Source: a virus. From it: a stretch of 34,589 bases of DNA. The stretch covers positions 1 to 34,589 of IMG/VR virus record IMGVR_UViG_3300042354_000258. One strand, written 5' to 3'. Both the position numbers and the translations under genes were made by a program. Below, in pieces: positions 10,501-16,912 of the stretch. Each line of letters begins with the position of its first letter. Position 1 is the stretch's first letter. The notes below the pieces were generated by a model that was not told where the DNA came from, searched no databases, and was given only the letters and a program-made list of their open reading frames with translations.

Positions 10501-12562
10501 CGGTAGCTACGGACTGGAAGAGTTGTCCTAAAGTTAATTCACCCCTCTTCCTTGCGGTATTTAAAGCGTTTTTAATTGCTTGAAAAAAGTCTGTAGTTGC
10601 TGACTTTAGTTTTCCCGATTGGGCTTGAATAATCGGCTTAAAAGTTTTGTTTATTAAATCGCCAAAATAATCACTTATACCCTTACCAATATTAATTTTT
10701 TCAGAATCTATGCCAACTAATCCAAGCCCGTTCCTTATAGTCTCTGATTTTTTAATTACTGAATTAATGGCGAACGGCGCGGCTTTATTGCCTAAGTTTA
10801 AAAAGTTCTTAGCAGTAAAGAAATCTTTTATTTCGTTTTTATTGTCAGAGATTAAGCTACCTGTATCTCCGACAAGCCCTTTAACATAATCTAATGGTGT
10901 ATTTTTACTGCTAGATTTAGTTTTATTAACTGAGTTTTTAATAAAGTTAGCAACAGAGGGTTTTAGTTTTTCTTCTGCAAAGCTACTAACTGTGTCGGTG
11001 GCATTACTAAAGATAGCTTTTTTAGCAGACGTAGCTAGATATTTAATTGCGCCACTAATCCCAGAATCAAATAACTTACTTACTTTAAATCCTACAAAAT
11101 CTTTAGTTAAACTATCAAAGAGTTTTTTAACTTGCGCTTGGACTCCAGGGAAAGCTTGATCTAATCCTCCGATTAACCCTTGGATTATGTTTTTACCTAT
11201 GCTGAACATCACCTTAGATGGTGACTTAATTTGAAAAGCATCTCTTATAGACAATAAATAAGCTGTCGCATTTTGTAACCCAAACTTAGCGAAAGCTTTA
11301 TTATCCAATCCATATTTTAGACCTGCGATCGCATCCAGACCCATGCCCGTAGCGGCATCTTTAACTGCTTCAAACTTTTCAGCCTCTCGTTTAGTTTTTT
11401 GGTATGTTTGGGATAATTGACTAGATTTCCCTGCGGCTCTTGTAATTGGAGATTTAGCCTGAGAAAGCTTATTAATTTCTTCTTGCGTTGCTCCATTTTT
11501 CTTAGCTAAAGCAATTAATCTATTTACTTCTGCAAGAGCTTCTTTACTTTTTATTTGGTATTCTTTATAAATTTTTTCTACTATTGAAAAATCTCCAGAA
11601 TTACTGGCATTTTTCATTAAATCAATTAGCACTTTGTGTAGAGATTGGTGCGCTGATTTAATACTTAAGACAGTTGATGAAATCTCTCTGGGGTTAATAT
11701 TATTATTAACGTTGGCAGCGTTTCTAACATTGTTAGAAAAATTCCGAGCGTTTTGTTTAGCAACTCTAACGGAAATATTCTCAAAAACAGGTTCGGGTTC
11801 TTTCCTTTTCTTTGGAGAAGGTTTAGCTAATGGTTCGCCTACGCTACTGTTATTTTCCGGTGTAGTTGACGTGGGAGGTTTTTCTTTAGTAGTTTTTTTT
11901 CTTTTTATTCCAAAGGCATCAAGTAAACTTTCGCCAGCCATTTCTCCCATTTTCTTAAAGTCCAAACCTAATTGTTTGGCGAATACAGTCCTAAGTCCCT
12001 TAGAAACTTGCTTGCCAAAATCATTAGCTATGCCTTCAGAAAACCCCGTCATAAAATCCTTAGCTGGTTTAGCTAGAATTTTAAGAACTTCGCCAGTTGC
12101 TTGATCTCTTATTTGCTTCCTAATGTCCGCAAAGCCTTTTTTTAGTTCATCAACTACGTCTTTTGTACTTTCTTTTTTCCCTCCACTATCACTATTATTA
12201 CTTGTGTTTTTTTTATTGTTATTAACAACGGTTTCATCCACTTCCACTACGCGAGTGACTTTTTGTTTTGTAGTGGAAGATTTTTTAAATTCCTTATTTA
12301 AGTTAGTTAATTCCCTGTCATCAACAAAAACTTTTAAAGGATTGTTTTTAAAATAAGTTTGAGTTTGCTTAAAGTGAGTTACCTTTAAGTCAAAATGTTT
12401 ATTAAGGTTTTTTAGCGAGTCATCATTAACGCCTATGGTTAAATTAAGATCTTTCTCTAGAAATTGAGCTTGTTTAATAGCCTCGACCCTAGCCTTTTTT
12501 ATATCTTCCATTAGCTTGGAGTAATCACCAACTAACTCAACAACTAATTGTGGTAATTCCAT
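1568..12562 (-). CDS. Giant tape measure protein with M23, amidase and transglycosylase domains
   Basis: This 3664-residue protein is among the longest expected for a phage tape measure, which sets tail length and reaches the cell envelope during DNA injection. Residues about 1097-1234 match the conserved tape measure core (EELRQQLGEKFPPAMSVFAKAMG). Hydrophobic stretches near 1024-1060, 1270-1350, 1417-1460 and 1514-1534 could insert in membrane. Three wall-cutting domains follow. An M23 metallopeptidase lies near 2230-2375, with HNGVDF (His ~2264) and HLHWE (~2351). An amidase_3-like domain lies near 2410-2620, with LTPGH, ELHFD and ILELD as zinc-site candidates. An SLT transglycosylase lies near 2624-2770, with YETGG (Glu ~2664) and GLIQFMPATA. 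The C-terminus has GG-rich turns and ANEGERVLTPKE, typical of tape measures. The ATG at 12562 is five bases after the chaperone stop. Confidence 0.93.
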   Translation of the reverse strand: MELPQLVVELVGDYSKLMEDIKKARVEAIKQAQFLEKDLNLTIGVNDDSLKNLNKHFDLKVTHFKQTQTYFKNNPLKVFVDDRELTNLNKEFKKSSTTKQKVTRVVEVDETVVNNNKKNTSNNSDSGGKKESTKDVVDELKKGFADIRKQIRDQATGEVLKILAKPAKDFMTGFSEGIANDFGKQVSKGLRTVFAKQLGLDFKKMGEMAGESLLDAFGIKRKKTTKEKPPTSTTPENNSSVGEPLAKPSPKKRKEPEPVFENISVRVAKQNARNFSNNVRNAANVNNNINPREISSTVLSIKSAHQSLHKVLIDLMKNASNSGDFSIVEKIYKEYQIKSKEALAEVNRLIALAKKNGATQEEINKLSQAKSPITRAAGKSSQLSQTYQKTKREAEKFEAVKDAATGMGLDAIAGLKYGLDNKAFAKFGLQNATAYLLSIRDAFQIKSPSKVMFSIGKNIIQGLIGGLDQAFPGVQAQVKKLFDSLTKDFVGFKVSKLFDSGISGAIKYLATSAKKAIFSNATDTVSSFAEEKLKPSVANFIKNSVNKTKSSSKNTPLDYVKGLVGDTGSLISDNKNEIKDFFTAKNFLNLGNKAAPFAINSVIKKSETIRNGLGLVGIDSEKINIGKGISDYFGDLINKTFKPIIQAQSGKLKSATTDFFQAIKNALNTARKRGELTLGQLFQSVATAGATSILSSLGVKTGKGDFVSAFISMLSGGSKGGFMAKMLPLIAPMLGLKSLNLGETIVKILSSNSAIKPGFLMDVFRSITGVNLKQTPGFDTLKNMVGIGGKPKERLELENVNKKQIQENLKNINLSGGTTGLINNFGQTIIKEVLKNLGITGIKAGVMQGIANEQLAKFAPEISKMLGKGRLEKLMSGYTTGNVDSISQELNDFAQSKGIKNLNVSQIKGFVGTALAAITGLQARFNKEGFALGNNLAEGFKNSKRNWLNSIDDATYAAKKALGQANMQDVGENVKKRMSRGSVVPVEMFDEFYGHLGRTVKKAISPKGSSKSEQDILGADAVGGVFSHAAFLAPIQVMATAIAPLFLPLLPIIQVAKMMADSLFPYVNKLVDMAQRVEPIQRQLNFAGGGSLGGKAELDYVRSVGKKYSTSVEFGAGAYGQLQVAARGTKMAGEGVRELYEGISASLNKLGIAGQEQSLIFMAYTQMLSKGRVSMEELRQQLGEKFPPAMSVFAKAMGLSIPAMVEMVSNGGVLSDEVLPKVGKVLLSEFGGVANSVNSVIDALARLSNAGFDIAVGLTDSFGGVMAGVINVLTGGLTIISNSISAISNIVSASLITMGITAAVGLRAVLQVSPLAAAIGTIQNFLMSSFRNITLALAPFFLGIVVDFADTMVGAQKDLRDNMFEGFKNMIVGGLGILEKVQRDIKGIPLFGDVIGKEAGKNPLSGLIDGVKSLTKILPSGLVELAALTFMIQSIGALINAPLVMEGLGTALGGMIDAVVSSVKSLWTSASGLRVLFANTATMNFGDFIKREAMINAAMGARVALMEKLRVAAMALASVMATVGFAFLVLSFAKGDFTNPLGDSVGKMAEGVNDSIKTMKSSLAELAEKFKSVGDSAENTAKKFIQLPSKGAELNPQYLLGLGGRSIKFDDVVNKGDKQDGLRSNLSAFLTNIFTPVDESKTPVLRVWDKIKPLFGRRNQQEDVKKALAEAKSYGIEEFFTGKESFLNISKSQTLGAFKDVRSSVKGFEKELNDLGLLGGEKELLAKNKDLEKQINIIKDIDKKLITLGKERQVLAQRRDSKSIIKVGELDKKAVDLQVQRDKELKPLSRFSSAAKQATTFVEELRDEINKSTAPLQLKIKLLDEIKPLEDFAKKASENVKKYLPVNFAENNYKQLAAGLKDAQINYETAKNNAEINLSGRQKDLYSSNNLPGQISYESNLAQIAEQEAQAKNLSTILSVRINTLKEMSAIINVDREQDQKKEMDDLKKQIADDGVGLGKLTSDIAKSKFDLIQSLYQQTKQVTDYYRAAVRESQAVGIEFEKAQKTLENPKVQNKLREALIGAGDNIYTQFIEGIINVISQTTEIEKQRLEARKQRIDYQNNVQDIQLQAIELQRSLPGKIIPIDSSIADNFNLSLKNVNRTVDEINKNINNLSNSVVDATKKAEDSIKDLSKTSNSWIEGLGTKFADLVKSFENGFDRVGTAIADMGIKTSNWLASLYTGQGLLQNLAGGVQSAVSTVFGEKAGQQLEQGAKEFVSNPLGAVKKFYGLDNLQTVNQTLLRPTPGRVTSKYGMRTDPLDGTRKMHNGVDFEDATGTPIKAPLTGTVITSKGGWNGGAGNMVEVETITAEGKKVVNRFFHLSELLKKVGDVVQQGDVIGKVGSTGRGTGSHLHWEVTINGQRINPTTQLGKTFKVPGIKLDTTKKVVDTTQDNKMLNRVADWPMPQQQPTKSIILTPGHRLDIKTGTGGTNQTGSLNYKGENRTIESIGTEQAVKVFERVFAQKGFKLIQPPPLPSARGDQARKDYQTELAKLEKSKNAYALELHFDDPKGGKSGVIPGGKYDPSGKYLNPMDVGLANKFGAFSYFWGVGGKDVRKNPDEHLGAIDKGISILELDRLNSTLTTLIEEGVKTGDFSAYEKAITPYALKAAEGLISVIEPIAKQRQSVPLVPGLDPRIDTKFLQSVSEIAQSVGANPEDLLKTMLYETGGTLSPSARNKRTNATGLIQFMPATARGLGTNIDALSQMSPQEQLVFVQKYLKQNSRGQKLDSFRKVLSTVFAGNPNASLGVGDGDITLGNYLPKAENRYGNTARQLVQIVMQGGSIQPNQMQEAVTQASRLKLNTAAQQYQTNQTNSNLNPEQIRENELKQRLEAYRLIMSSQKTAIGDISSTKDSTLGTRITVLKGLSPNMSNADMFSLQFNELRRKLEKDVELLEQIVRETDGAIAQKPDLQAAFNLAMKRFPNDPRLAAAAIQTNDLSFKATAFKNAEAKNSLKFLKSNIDSILKASMKDFDKKEFFRLSERDISQQSKVIEQLQQQLQLVQKLEEIDPLNPLVLKIPSLQRNISLLELTRDQYQQLLDLQRRYYDGGGKGGNMSEAAFQKEFKAILNVNSVKREGVDLNFNYADTVKRIKQANDELTKSQTIQASQMKSLQLDNERFAIDNKDGMVSLVSLTNELTIKTNELTNAYKKQLLEIQGNTLLSPQEKLIERLKAFRNYGKEKSNLDAENSYQTKLAPITNRGIELGRMEKLNSSGSAISSEIIRGRGLFGVRDKELQKAQLLSQIKMDFEKEKNEIAKLGLSSNYSAEEISVLSENLLKLNELKLDNVAKEFNMFTEAISGIKGDFDNILKGFFMNDSVNKNAGDLQDINKSLDEIAKKRRDIIMNTSGNIQEVRNAYQNSGNNKQLKELDRAQRDLEKKKTELSKRSIVDAFSEIAKSILSNLAAVASKELSNQLFGKLTEIIFGNKVKDVGAIALNNAGANLSVSATMLQQAALALQNIMGAGSKDGGVLDSIFGAFGESSFGVLEGSSAIPFSSSGAFDFSDGFSLGGLDGGLDFVDFGSSGAFDFGSATLSSFAKGGMVGDLLNKERAISGFNPRLIIANEGERVLTPKETKLWNQLNSSNKLESFSSGGMIGEGLGNINNVGRSGDTINITPNVNINNSEGGNGNINKALFEKALEAKIQETIKQERRPGGSLNRGGLYDR

Positions 12563-12567
12563 ATAAT

Positions 12568-13790
12568 TTACTCTTCTAATAATAAACTGATTGAGGCTAG
12601 AACTTGAGGACTAACTAAACTATTCTCAAAGGCAAACTTAATACAAGATTTTGTTTCTTCACTAATGCCCGCCTTGTCGGTTTTAACTTCATTCTTGAAC
12701 GGTAAAAAATCAGTCCACGAAATATTTTTACCGCCCAAGAACCCATAAACCACTTCCGCCAACCTTGCTGTTGCAAAGCTTTTTTCGTTAGACTTGACCC
12801 TATCAATTTTTTCCAGTCTTGATAGGGTGTCTAAAATTACAAAAGGCGGAAGTTGGAGGAAATTTACCCAACTACTAAATCTACTGTCTTGGATTCCGTG
12901 CTTTTGGATCTGGAGGTAGATGGTGTACCAGTCAATGTCGTCTCCGCTTCCACTTCCGTATTCATCTTCTTCACTTCCTCCAGCGGAGTTAGAGCTTTTT
13001 TTTCACCTTCAGGATCTTCTATAATATTGAGGCCTTCGGATTGGTAAAACTCAAAGACGGCTTGGATTAATTCTTGGGGAAGTCCTGCAATGTCAGCAAA
13101 GCTTAAATTCTCGCAACCTAGGACATACTGGCGGTCAAAATTATCGTACAAGAATCCAAGTTCTCCGTCTTTAATTTTTCCGGGAGATTTCTCAATCACT
13201 ACGTCCTGGACTTCAGAATCGTGATTTCCTTTAACTACCAGAATTACATCACCGAATTTAATATTTGTCCCATCAGGAAGAGGGTATCCTAACTCTTCGA
13301 TCTTAATTTTTTCACTATTTATTAAGACACTTTCTAGTAGTTCTACATGATAAGCGAGTCGTCCCGGAACAAATACGGGTTCGGGATTACCTTCGACGTA
13401 AAAACCTCCCATGATGGTTTTGGCGACAAAATTCCAAATTTCTAAAGTTGGAACTTCATTCTTGTTTAATTCGCTTAATTCTTCTTCGTACTCACTTAAT
13501 ACTGTATCTTGATCACTGGGAAAAACTCTAGTCCCGTCAACTTCCTTACCAAAAATGTATTCCGAAGCTTCTTCCCTGCTTATATCTTTATCCTTAGCAA
13601 TACCTTTAATTACGGCATTAATTACGCCAGTAACTTGTTTTTTAGTAGCCGAATATTTTTTAACTTGTAACGACTCACCGGCTTTTACATAGCCCAATCT
13701 TTGCAAATACAAATAGCCGTGATTTTCTGTACCGACAGCGACGATTTCTGCCTTTTTTTTCTTGGAATTGGAAGGTTTTACTTTTAGCAC
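12568..13790 (-). CDS. GT-type tail assembly chaperone made by -1 frameshift
   Basis: Reading starts as in the 308-residue protein (GTG at 13790) and continues for 265 residues to a run of eight A at 12996-13003. A -1 slip on A-AAA-AAA leads into a second open frame of 142 residues that ends at TAA 12568-12570, giving a 407-residue fusion. The second frame has no start codon of its own near its beginning; it opens right after a TGA at the slip site. Its sequence is protein-like, first an acidic Gly/Ser linker, then WYTIYLQIQKHG, FLQLPPFVILDTL and LAEVVYGFLGGK. This matches the lambda G/GT arrangement, a G protein and a longer frameshifted form just upstream of the tape measure, where both act as tape measure chaperones. 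The frameshift is inferred and has not been measured. Confidence 0.8.
12864..13790 (-). CDS. G-type tail assembly chaperone (short form)
   Basis: This 308-residue protein ends in the zero frame at TAA 12864-12866 and lies between the tail tube protein and the tape measure, the position of the G-type chaperone. The start is GTG at 13790, supported by GGAGA about eight bases upstream; the gene overlaps the preceding one by seven bases. The N-terminus is strongly basic (KPSNSKKKK). The middle has an IWNFVAKTIMGGFYVEGN helix segment, and residues 240-256 read LPQELIQAVFEFYQSEG. The last 43 residues after the slip site are rich in Thr, Ser, Lys and Glu and look disordered, as expected of a C-tail that the frameshift replaces. 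Confidence 0.75.
   Translation of the reverse strand: MLKVKPSNSKKKKAEIVAVGTENHGYLYLQRLGYVKAGESLQVKKYSATKKQVTGVINAVIKGIAKDKDISREEASEYIFGKEVDGTRVFPSDQDTVLSEYEEELSELNKNEVPTLEIWNFVAKTIMGGFYVEGNPEPVFVPGRLAYHVELLESVLINSEKIKIEELGYPLPDGTNIKFGDVILVVKGNHDSEVQDVVIEKSPGKIKDGELGFLYDNFDRQYVLGCENLSFADIAGLPQELIQAVFEFYQSEGLNIIEDPEGEKKALTPLEEVKKMNTEVEAETTLTGTPSTSRSKSTESKTVDLVVG
12996..13003 (-). promoter_or_regulatory. Slippery A8 run for -1 ribosomal frameshift
   Basis: On the minus strand the message reads GGT GAA AAA AAA GCT in the zero frame. The heptamer A-AAA-AAA lets both tRNA-Lys re-pair one base back. A short stem with arms CTCC and GGAG and loop GCT lies about 8 bases downstream, and a Shine-Dalgarno-like AAGGTG lies just upstream; both could stimulate the slip. 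Polymerase slippage on the same run is an alternative. Confidence 0.75.
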
Positions 13791-14014
13791 AATTCTATCT
13801 CCAGGTTTGTGTTAATTATGGTTGTGTTGTTGTCTTTAACTTCTGGGGGAATTTTTATCTTAAATTCTTCCCCCGTTTCTGAGAATAATGAAAGTTCTCC
13901 AGATAATCCGCCCCTAAAAAACGCCGCGCCACATAAAATTTTTGTCTCGCTAGAATTAAGTCGGCAGTTAAATAACGCAACAATGTTTTTAGATATATCT
14001 GCAAGGACTTTCAT
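13784..14014 (-). CDS. Small protein between tail tube and chaperone
   Basis: A 76-residue protein with ATG at 14014; an AGGAT sits about 12 bases upstream, so the ribosome binding site is weak. The sequence looks beta-rich: KNIVALFNCRL, ETKILCGAAFF, GELSLFSETGEEFKIKI and a last strand TNLEIELC. I do not recognise a family. It is tightly packed: 18 bases after the tail tube gene and overlapping the chaperone gene by seven bases. This indicates a common transcript and a role in tail building, perhaps as a small tube or chaperone accessory protein. Confidence 0.6.
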   Translation of the reverse strand: MKVLADISKNIVALFNCRLNSSETKILCGAAFFRGGLSGELSLFSETGEEFKIKIPPEVKDNNTTIINTNLEIELC

Positions 14015-14032
14015 TTAAAATTAGTATCCTGA

Positions 14033-14746
14033 TTATGAGTAAGGGTCGACCCAAGTAAAGGAAGTCCCTTGCAAGTGAGCGGTAAAGGAATACTTTTTAA
14101 CTTCGTTGTAACTACCGGGCTGGCTGTAGTCCGTAATTAAAATAGCCGCTTCAATAATTTCGCCGTCTGGATAGACAGCGTAGAAATACAATTCGCGTCC
14201 AAAATAGCCGCCATCTCTTTGGGTTTGCTTAATAAGCTGTAGCGCAGGATCTCCGCCAACTGGGGAATCGTAATGGTTTTCTACGCCAGAGAATTGGATG
14301 GTTCTATCGCTACGGATGGCCTTTTTCTCAGTTCCAGTGCCACTTAAAGTATTGGTTGTGTCCACTGTGGTTGTTTGAGCGGCCAAGGGGAACTCTTGAA
14401 TCCCGTACATGGGGAGCAAATCATCAACAACCCTTGCTGTACTTGCGGTAGCGATCGCGTTTTTTGAACTAAAGATGGGAATGTTAGTCGCTGTAGTCGC
14501 TACGGTCACATCTTCCGAAATGAGGACATAAGTTCGCGCTTTATCCCCATCCTTGAAGAAGGATAGTGCCATACCTGCTTTTAAGTCTGTCGCTACAGAA
14601 GCAGTACAAGTAATTACGGTCGCGCCAACAGCGACGGCTACTGTAGACGTAAGAGTTCTTGCGACTACAGTTCTTGTGCCTTTGGGCAATAGTAAGATTC
14701 CTGCACTAAAACCCTCTAAAGATGTAGTGTTGTAAGCTAAAGGCAT
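14033..14746 (-). CDS. Major tail tube protein
   Basis: This 237-residue protein begins at ATG 14746 with AAAGGA as ribosome binding site. It is rich in Thr, Val and Ala (residues 25-75) and ends with KKYSFTAHLQGTSFTWVDPY, the kind of beta-hairpin ending seen in phage tail tube proteins. The segment ELYFYAVYPDGEIIEAAILITDY adds further strand-rich structure. Its place, after the tail terminator gene and before the G/GT chaperone and tape measure, is that of the major tail protein in siphophages. It would form the stacked rings of the tube. No Ig-like extra domain is visible, although residues 30-110 resemble an inserted beta-sandwich. Confidence 0.75.
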   Translation of the reverse strand: MPLAYNTTSLEGFSAGILLLPKGTRTVVARTLTSTVAVAVGATVITCTASVATDLKAGMALSFFKDGDKARTYVLISEDVTVATTATNIPIFSSKNAIATASTARVVDDLLPMYGIQEFPLAAQTTTVDTTNTLSGTGTEKKAIRSDRTIQFSGVENHYDSPVGGDPALQLIKQTQRDGGYFGRELYFYAVYPDGEIIEAAILITDYSQPGSYNEVKKYSFTAHLQGTSFTWVDPYS

Positions 14747-14769
14747 AGTTATTTTTTCCTTTAAAAAAA

Positions 14770-15144
14770 TTAAATCATCACCCTGTCGGCAATATAAATT
14801 CTTGCCTGTTCAATCACCTTTTCATCTGCCGGGGTATTCGTAAATCTTGAAGTTACATAAGCCCTTCTAATCCTCTCTACCGCTAAACTTAAATTAGGCG
14901 TTGCTGCCCAATTTTTAAGGGTGATTTCCCAAAGTCTAGGGTGATATTTCATCCCAGCAGAAGATGAGCGAGGATCGCCAGATGGGATGTGGTTAATCAA
15001 AATCTCTAATCCGTTACTACTAGATGGCGGATTTACTCCGCTACCGGATACCCAAATACTAGGAATAGGAACTCCGCCTTTATATGTCCCCACAAGTCCT
15101 GTGAGCAAATTTAAAAGTTCCGTCCTTAGTTCTTTTGAGGTCAT
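14770..15144 (-). CDS. Probable tail terminator protein
   Basis: This 124-residue protein lies just upstream of the tail tube gene, where lambda gpU-type tail terminators are found. The fold pattern fits: an N-terminal helix (ELRTELLNLLTGLVG), a Trp strand IPSIWVSG, a middle LEILINHIPSG, the strand RLWEITLKNW, the helix LSLAVERIRRAYVTSRF, and a final strand ARIYIADRVMI. The 'W-x-I-x-L' strand followed by a helix and late strand is usual in these proteins. It would cap the finished tail and join it to the head. Assignment is from position and fold pattern; the start ATG has no strong ribosome binding site. Confidence 0.6.
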   Translation of the reverse strand: MTSKELRTELLNLLTGLVGTYKGGVPIPSIWVSGSGVNPPSSSNGLEILINHIPSGDPRSSSAGMKYHPRLWEITLKNWAATPNLSLAVERIRRAYVTSRFTNTPADEKVIEQARIYIADRVMI

Positions 15145-15146
15145 TT

Positions 15147-15563
15147 TTATCTAACGGTAAGGGAGTAAGAGTTAATTAAGCCGCCTAAATCTACGATATC
15201 TCGTGGACTTCCCACCAAGTCACCACTTTTACGAAGGGTGTATCGTGGCCAGTTCCAAATGGGACTTTTTATGGAATCTTGCATCTCGTTGCCGAAATTA
15301 CTACTAAGTTCAAAAAAAGAGTTTTTAATCGCATCCCCTAATCTCTTACTTTTACTAGAGTTAAGAATTGTTCTTGAAAATTCTTCCTTAAAATTAAAGC
15401 TATCGGCAGTTACCCAAACCCAAGGCCTTGCTGGTGCGGATTCACCACTCTTAAGAGTCCATCCCTCATGCAGTTTAGCTGCATAATCAACGTCCCACTT
15501 AAAAGTCGCTACCTGAGATTTGGGTAAATTTACAAGTTTTTCCCAATCGTTTGTTTTTACCAT
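15147..15563 (-). CDS. HK97 gp10-like head-tail joining protein
   Basis: A 138-residue protein with features of the HK97 gp10 neck family. Near residues 26-52 it has YAAKLHEGWTLKSGESAPARPWV, which matches the family's 'YA-x-x-x-HEG ... PARP-W/F' segment. Near the end DLGGLINSYSLTVR resembles the usual 'D-x-G-x-L-x-x-S' strand. Between them a long amphipathic helix region (EFSRTILNSSKSKRLGDAIKNSF) is present. The product probably sits at the neck between head and tail. It lies two bases upstream of the terminator gene on the minus strand. Confidence 0.65.
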   Translation of the reverse strand: MVKTNDWEKLVNLPKSQVATFKWDVDYAAKLHEGWTLKSGESAPARPWVWVTADSFNFKEEFSRTILNSSKSKRLGDAIKNSFFELSSNFGNEMQDSIKSPIWNWPRYTLRKSGDLVGSPRDIVDLGGLINSYSLTVR

Positions 15564-15590
15564 TATATCACAAGGTATAAAAAATTACAT

Positions 15591-15995
15591 TTAATTTCTC
15601 AGGGAAAGGTTTAAATATCCAAAAATAACCTCTCCAAACCTCATAGTTAAAGACGAAAAAATAGGCTGTACTATGGGTAAGAATTTAAACTTACCTACAT
15701 ATTCTCTATCGCCTAAATCCAAGACAGCGTTAGCCTCAATCTCTAAGTCAAAAACTAGAGGAAGAGTTGAAGGCATCCAAATATTATTATTGTTTAAAGT
15801 TAAAATATTACCCTTAAGAAAAATATCAGTAATTTGGATACCTGGCATTTGATAATGAATAGGGTTTTTGGATTGCGCCACCCTAGCAAAAACTTCTACA
15901 TTAGTTTTCTCCTCAATGGGGTTGCCGTAATCATCTTCTGTAAAGCTCCCATTACCTGCGAGTAAGTTAATTTTTAAATTAGGGTTATTTAACAT
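15591..15995 (-). CDS. Probable head-tail connector (stopper-type)
   Basis: The frame is open back to 16043, but the ATG at 15995 is preferred because it begins one base after the stop of the preceding gene (TAA-G-ATG) and avoids a 47-base overlap; that gives 134 residues. The protein looks beta-rich: NLKINLLAGNGSF, VEVFARVAQSKN, ILTLNNNNIWMP, VFDLEIEANAVL and REYVGKFKFLPI. Order in the cluster (after the gp6-like connector, before the gp10-like protein) is that of head-closure proteins such as SPP1 gp16 or lambda gpFII. I cannot see a diagnostic motif, so the role is from position. Confidence 0.5.
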   Translation of the reverse strand: MLNNPNLKINLLAGNGSFTEDDYGNPIEEKTNVEVFARVAQSKNPIHYQMPGIQITDIFLKGNILTLNNNNIWMPSTLPLVFDLEIEANAVLDLGDREYVGKFKFLPIVQPIFSSLTMRFGEVIFGYLNLSLRN

Positions 15996-15996
15996 C

Positions 15997-16632
15997 TTAA
16001 GTCCGAGGTCTATATTTATAAAATAACGGCAAAAGATTAGCAAATGGTTTTAAATCATTAAAATCTTGGTAGACTATTTTCGCTCCCTGCGAACTCTCTT
16101 CTTTAATTATCTTCTGCTCTCTATATAGAACTTCTGCGATAGCTGCAATTACAGATTTAATTTTTAATATCTCTTGGGATTGGGAAGTTGCGGAAAAATT
16201 TAAACCTGCGCTGTAAGTAATTCTTATTTCTTGAGTTACGTTATTGCTACGACTCCTTCGTATACCTCTAATAATATTGGCATTTATATAGTTAAAATTA
16301 TTAAGTTCTAAACAATCTCCAATTAAAAAGTAATTTTCTGATGGTAAAACTTCCCAATTTTGGCTAACTGGGATATCACCAAAACTAACAAATAAATTAT
16401 TATACCTAACTTCTACTAAATTAATTGCCGTTACGGGAGCATAAACTAAGGCTATTTTATTTAAACCTAAAACCCTTTCTAATACATAATCCTTAATTAC
16501 CAATTCCCGATTTGCGCCCAAGGATGATTCGCACAGAGATTGAGATCGCAAAATAAGTCCTTCTAATTCTAGATTACCAAGGACGGACAGCGATGGCGAA
16601 AGATTTCTCAATTCCTGTACGGTTAAAATCAT
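15997..16632 (-). CDS. Probable head-tail adaptor (gp6/gp15-like)
   Basis: The frame extends to 16659, but ATG 16632 is the better start since it lies five bases after the previous stop; this gives 211 residues. The first part (MILTVQELRNLSP) resembles the N-terminus of phage head-tail connectors, in which a loop and helix precede a helical bundle. A beta domain follows (ALVYAPVTAINLVEVRY, EVLPSENYFLIGD, EIRITYSAGL), then the helix ILKIKSVIAAIAEVLYREQKII and a short C-tail. 'ITYSAG' followed by an 'AI-x-x-AI-A-x-x' helix is common in HK97 gp6-type adaptors, which dock on the portal ring. Confidence 0.6.
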   Translation of the reverse strand: MILTVQELRNLSPSLSVLGNLELEGLILRSQSLCESSLGANRELVIKDYVLERVLGLNKIALVYAPVTAINLVEVRYNNLFVSFGDIPVSQNWEVLPSENYFLIGDCLELNNFNYINANIIRGIRRSRSNNVTQEIRITYSAGLNFSATSQSQEILKIKSVIAAIAEVLYREQKIIKEESSQGAKIVYQDFNDLKPFANLLPLFYKYRPRT

Positions 16633-16637
16633 CTTAA

Positions 16638-16883
16638 TTAATTTCCTAGCCTTGGGCAATTATCTTTGGAAAAATTTTCTGCACAAACAGGTTCGTCTGT
16701 CTGGTTAGTTTGGTATTGCGCCCCACAATTTTGGCAGTAGGGAATATTGTTTCTTTTGAAGTATTCTGTAGAATAAACGCCCATTGCTTTTTTTATTACT
16801 TTTGCTTCTACCGCTGGCGTTTTAGTTTTGGTTGGAGGTTTTTTAGTTTCCTCAACCGGAATATTTTCGTTTTCTTCTGGCAC
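16638..16883 (-). CDS. Small zinc-ribbon protein
   Basis: An 81-residue protein starting with GTG at 16883; AAGGA eight bases upstream decides this start. The first 30 residues are charged and Pro/Thr-rich (VEETKKPPTKTKTP) and probably disordered. The C-terminal half has a zinc-binding pattern: CQNC, then a pair of Cys (VCAENF...NC) about 18 residues later. It is placed between the capsid gene and the connector genes and ends 5 bases before the adaptor start, so it is probably a head-related or regulatory small protein. The function is not recognised. Confidence 0.55.
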   Translation of the reverse strand: MPEENENIPVEETKKPPTKTKTPAVEAKVIKKAMGVYSTEYFKRNNIPYCQNCGAQYQTNQTDEPVCAENFSKDNCPRLGN

Positions 16884-16912
16884 TTTCTTATCCTTAAATT
16901 TAATCTTAAAAG

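Noticed and set aside
12568-12762. Stand-alone 64-residue gene with TTG start
   Set aside because: The same frame is open back to the A8 run at 13003; the segment is best read as the end of the frameshift product.
12615-12806. Separate small gene starting at 12806
   Set aside because: It is a different frame over the frameshift extension; the -1 extension gives a far better protein sequence and ends just before the tape measure.
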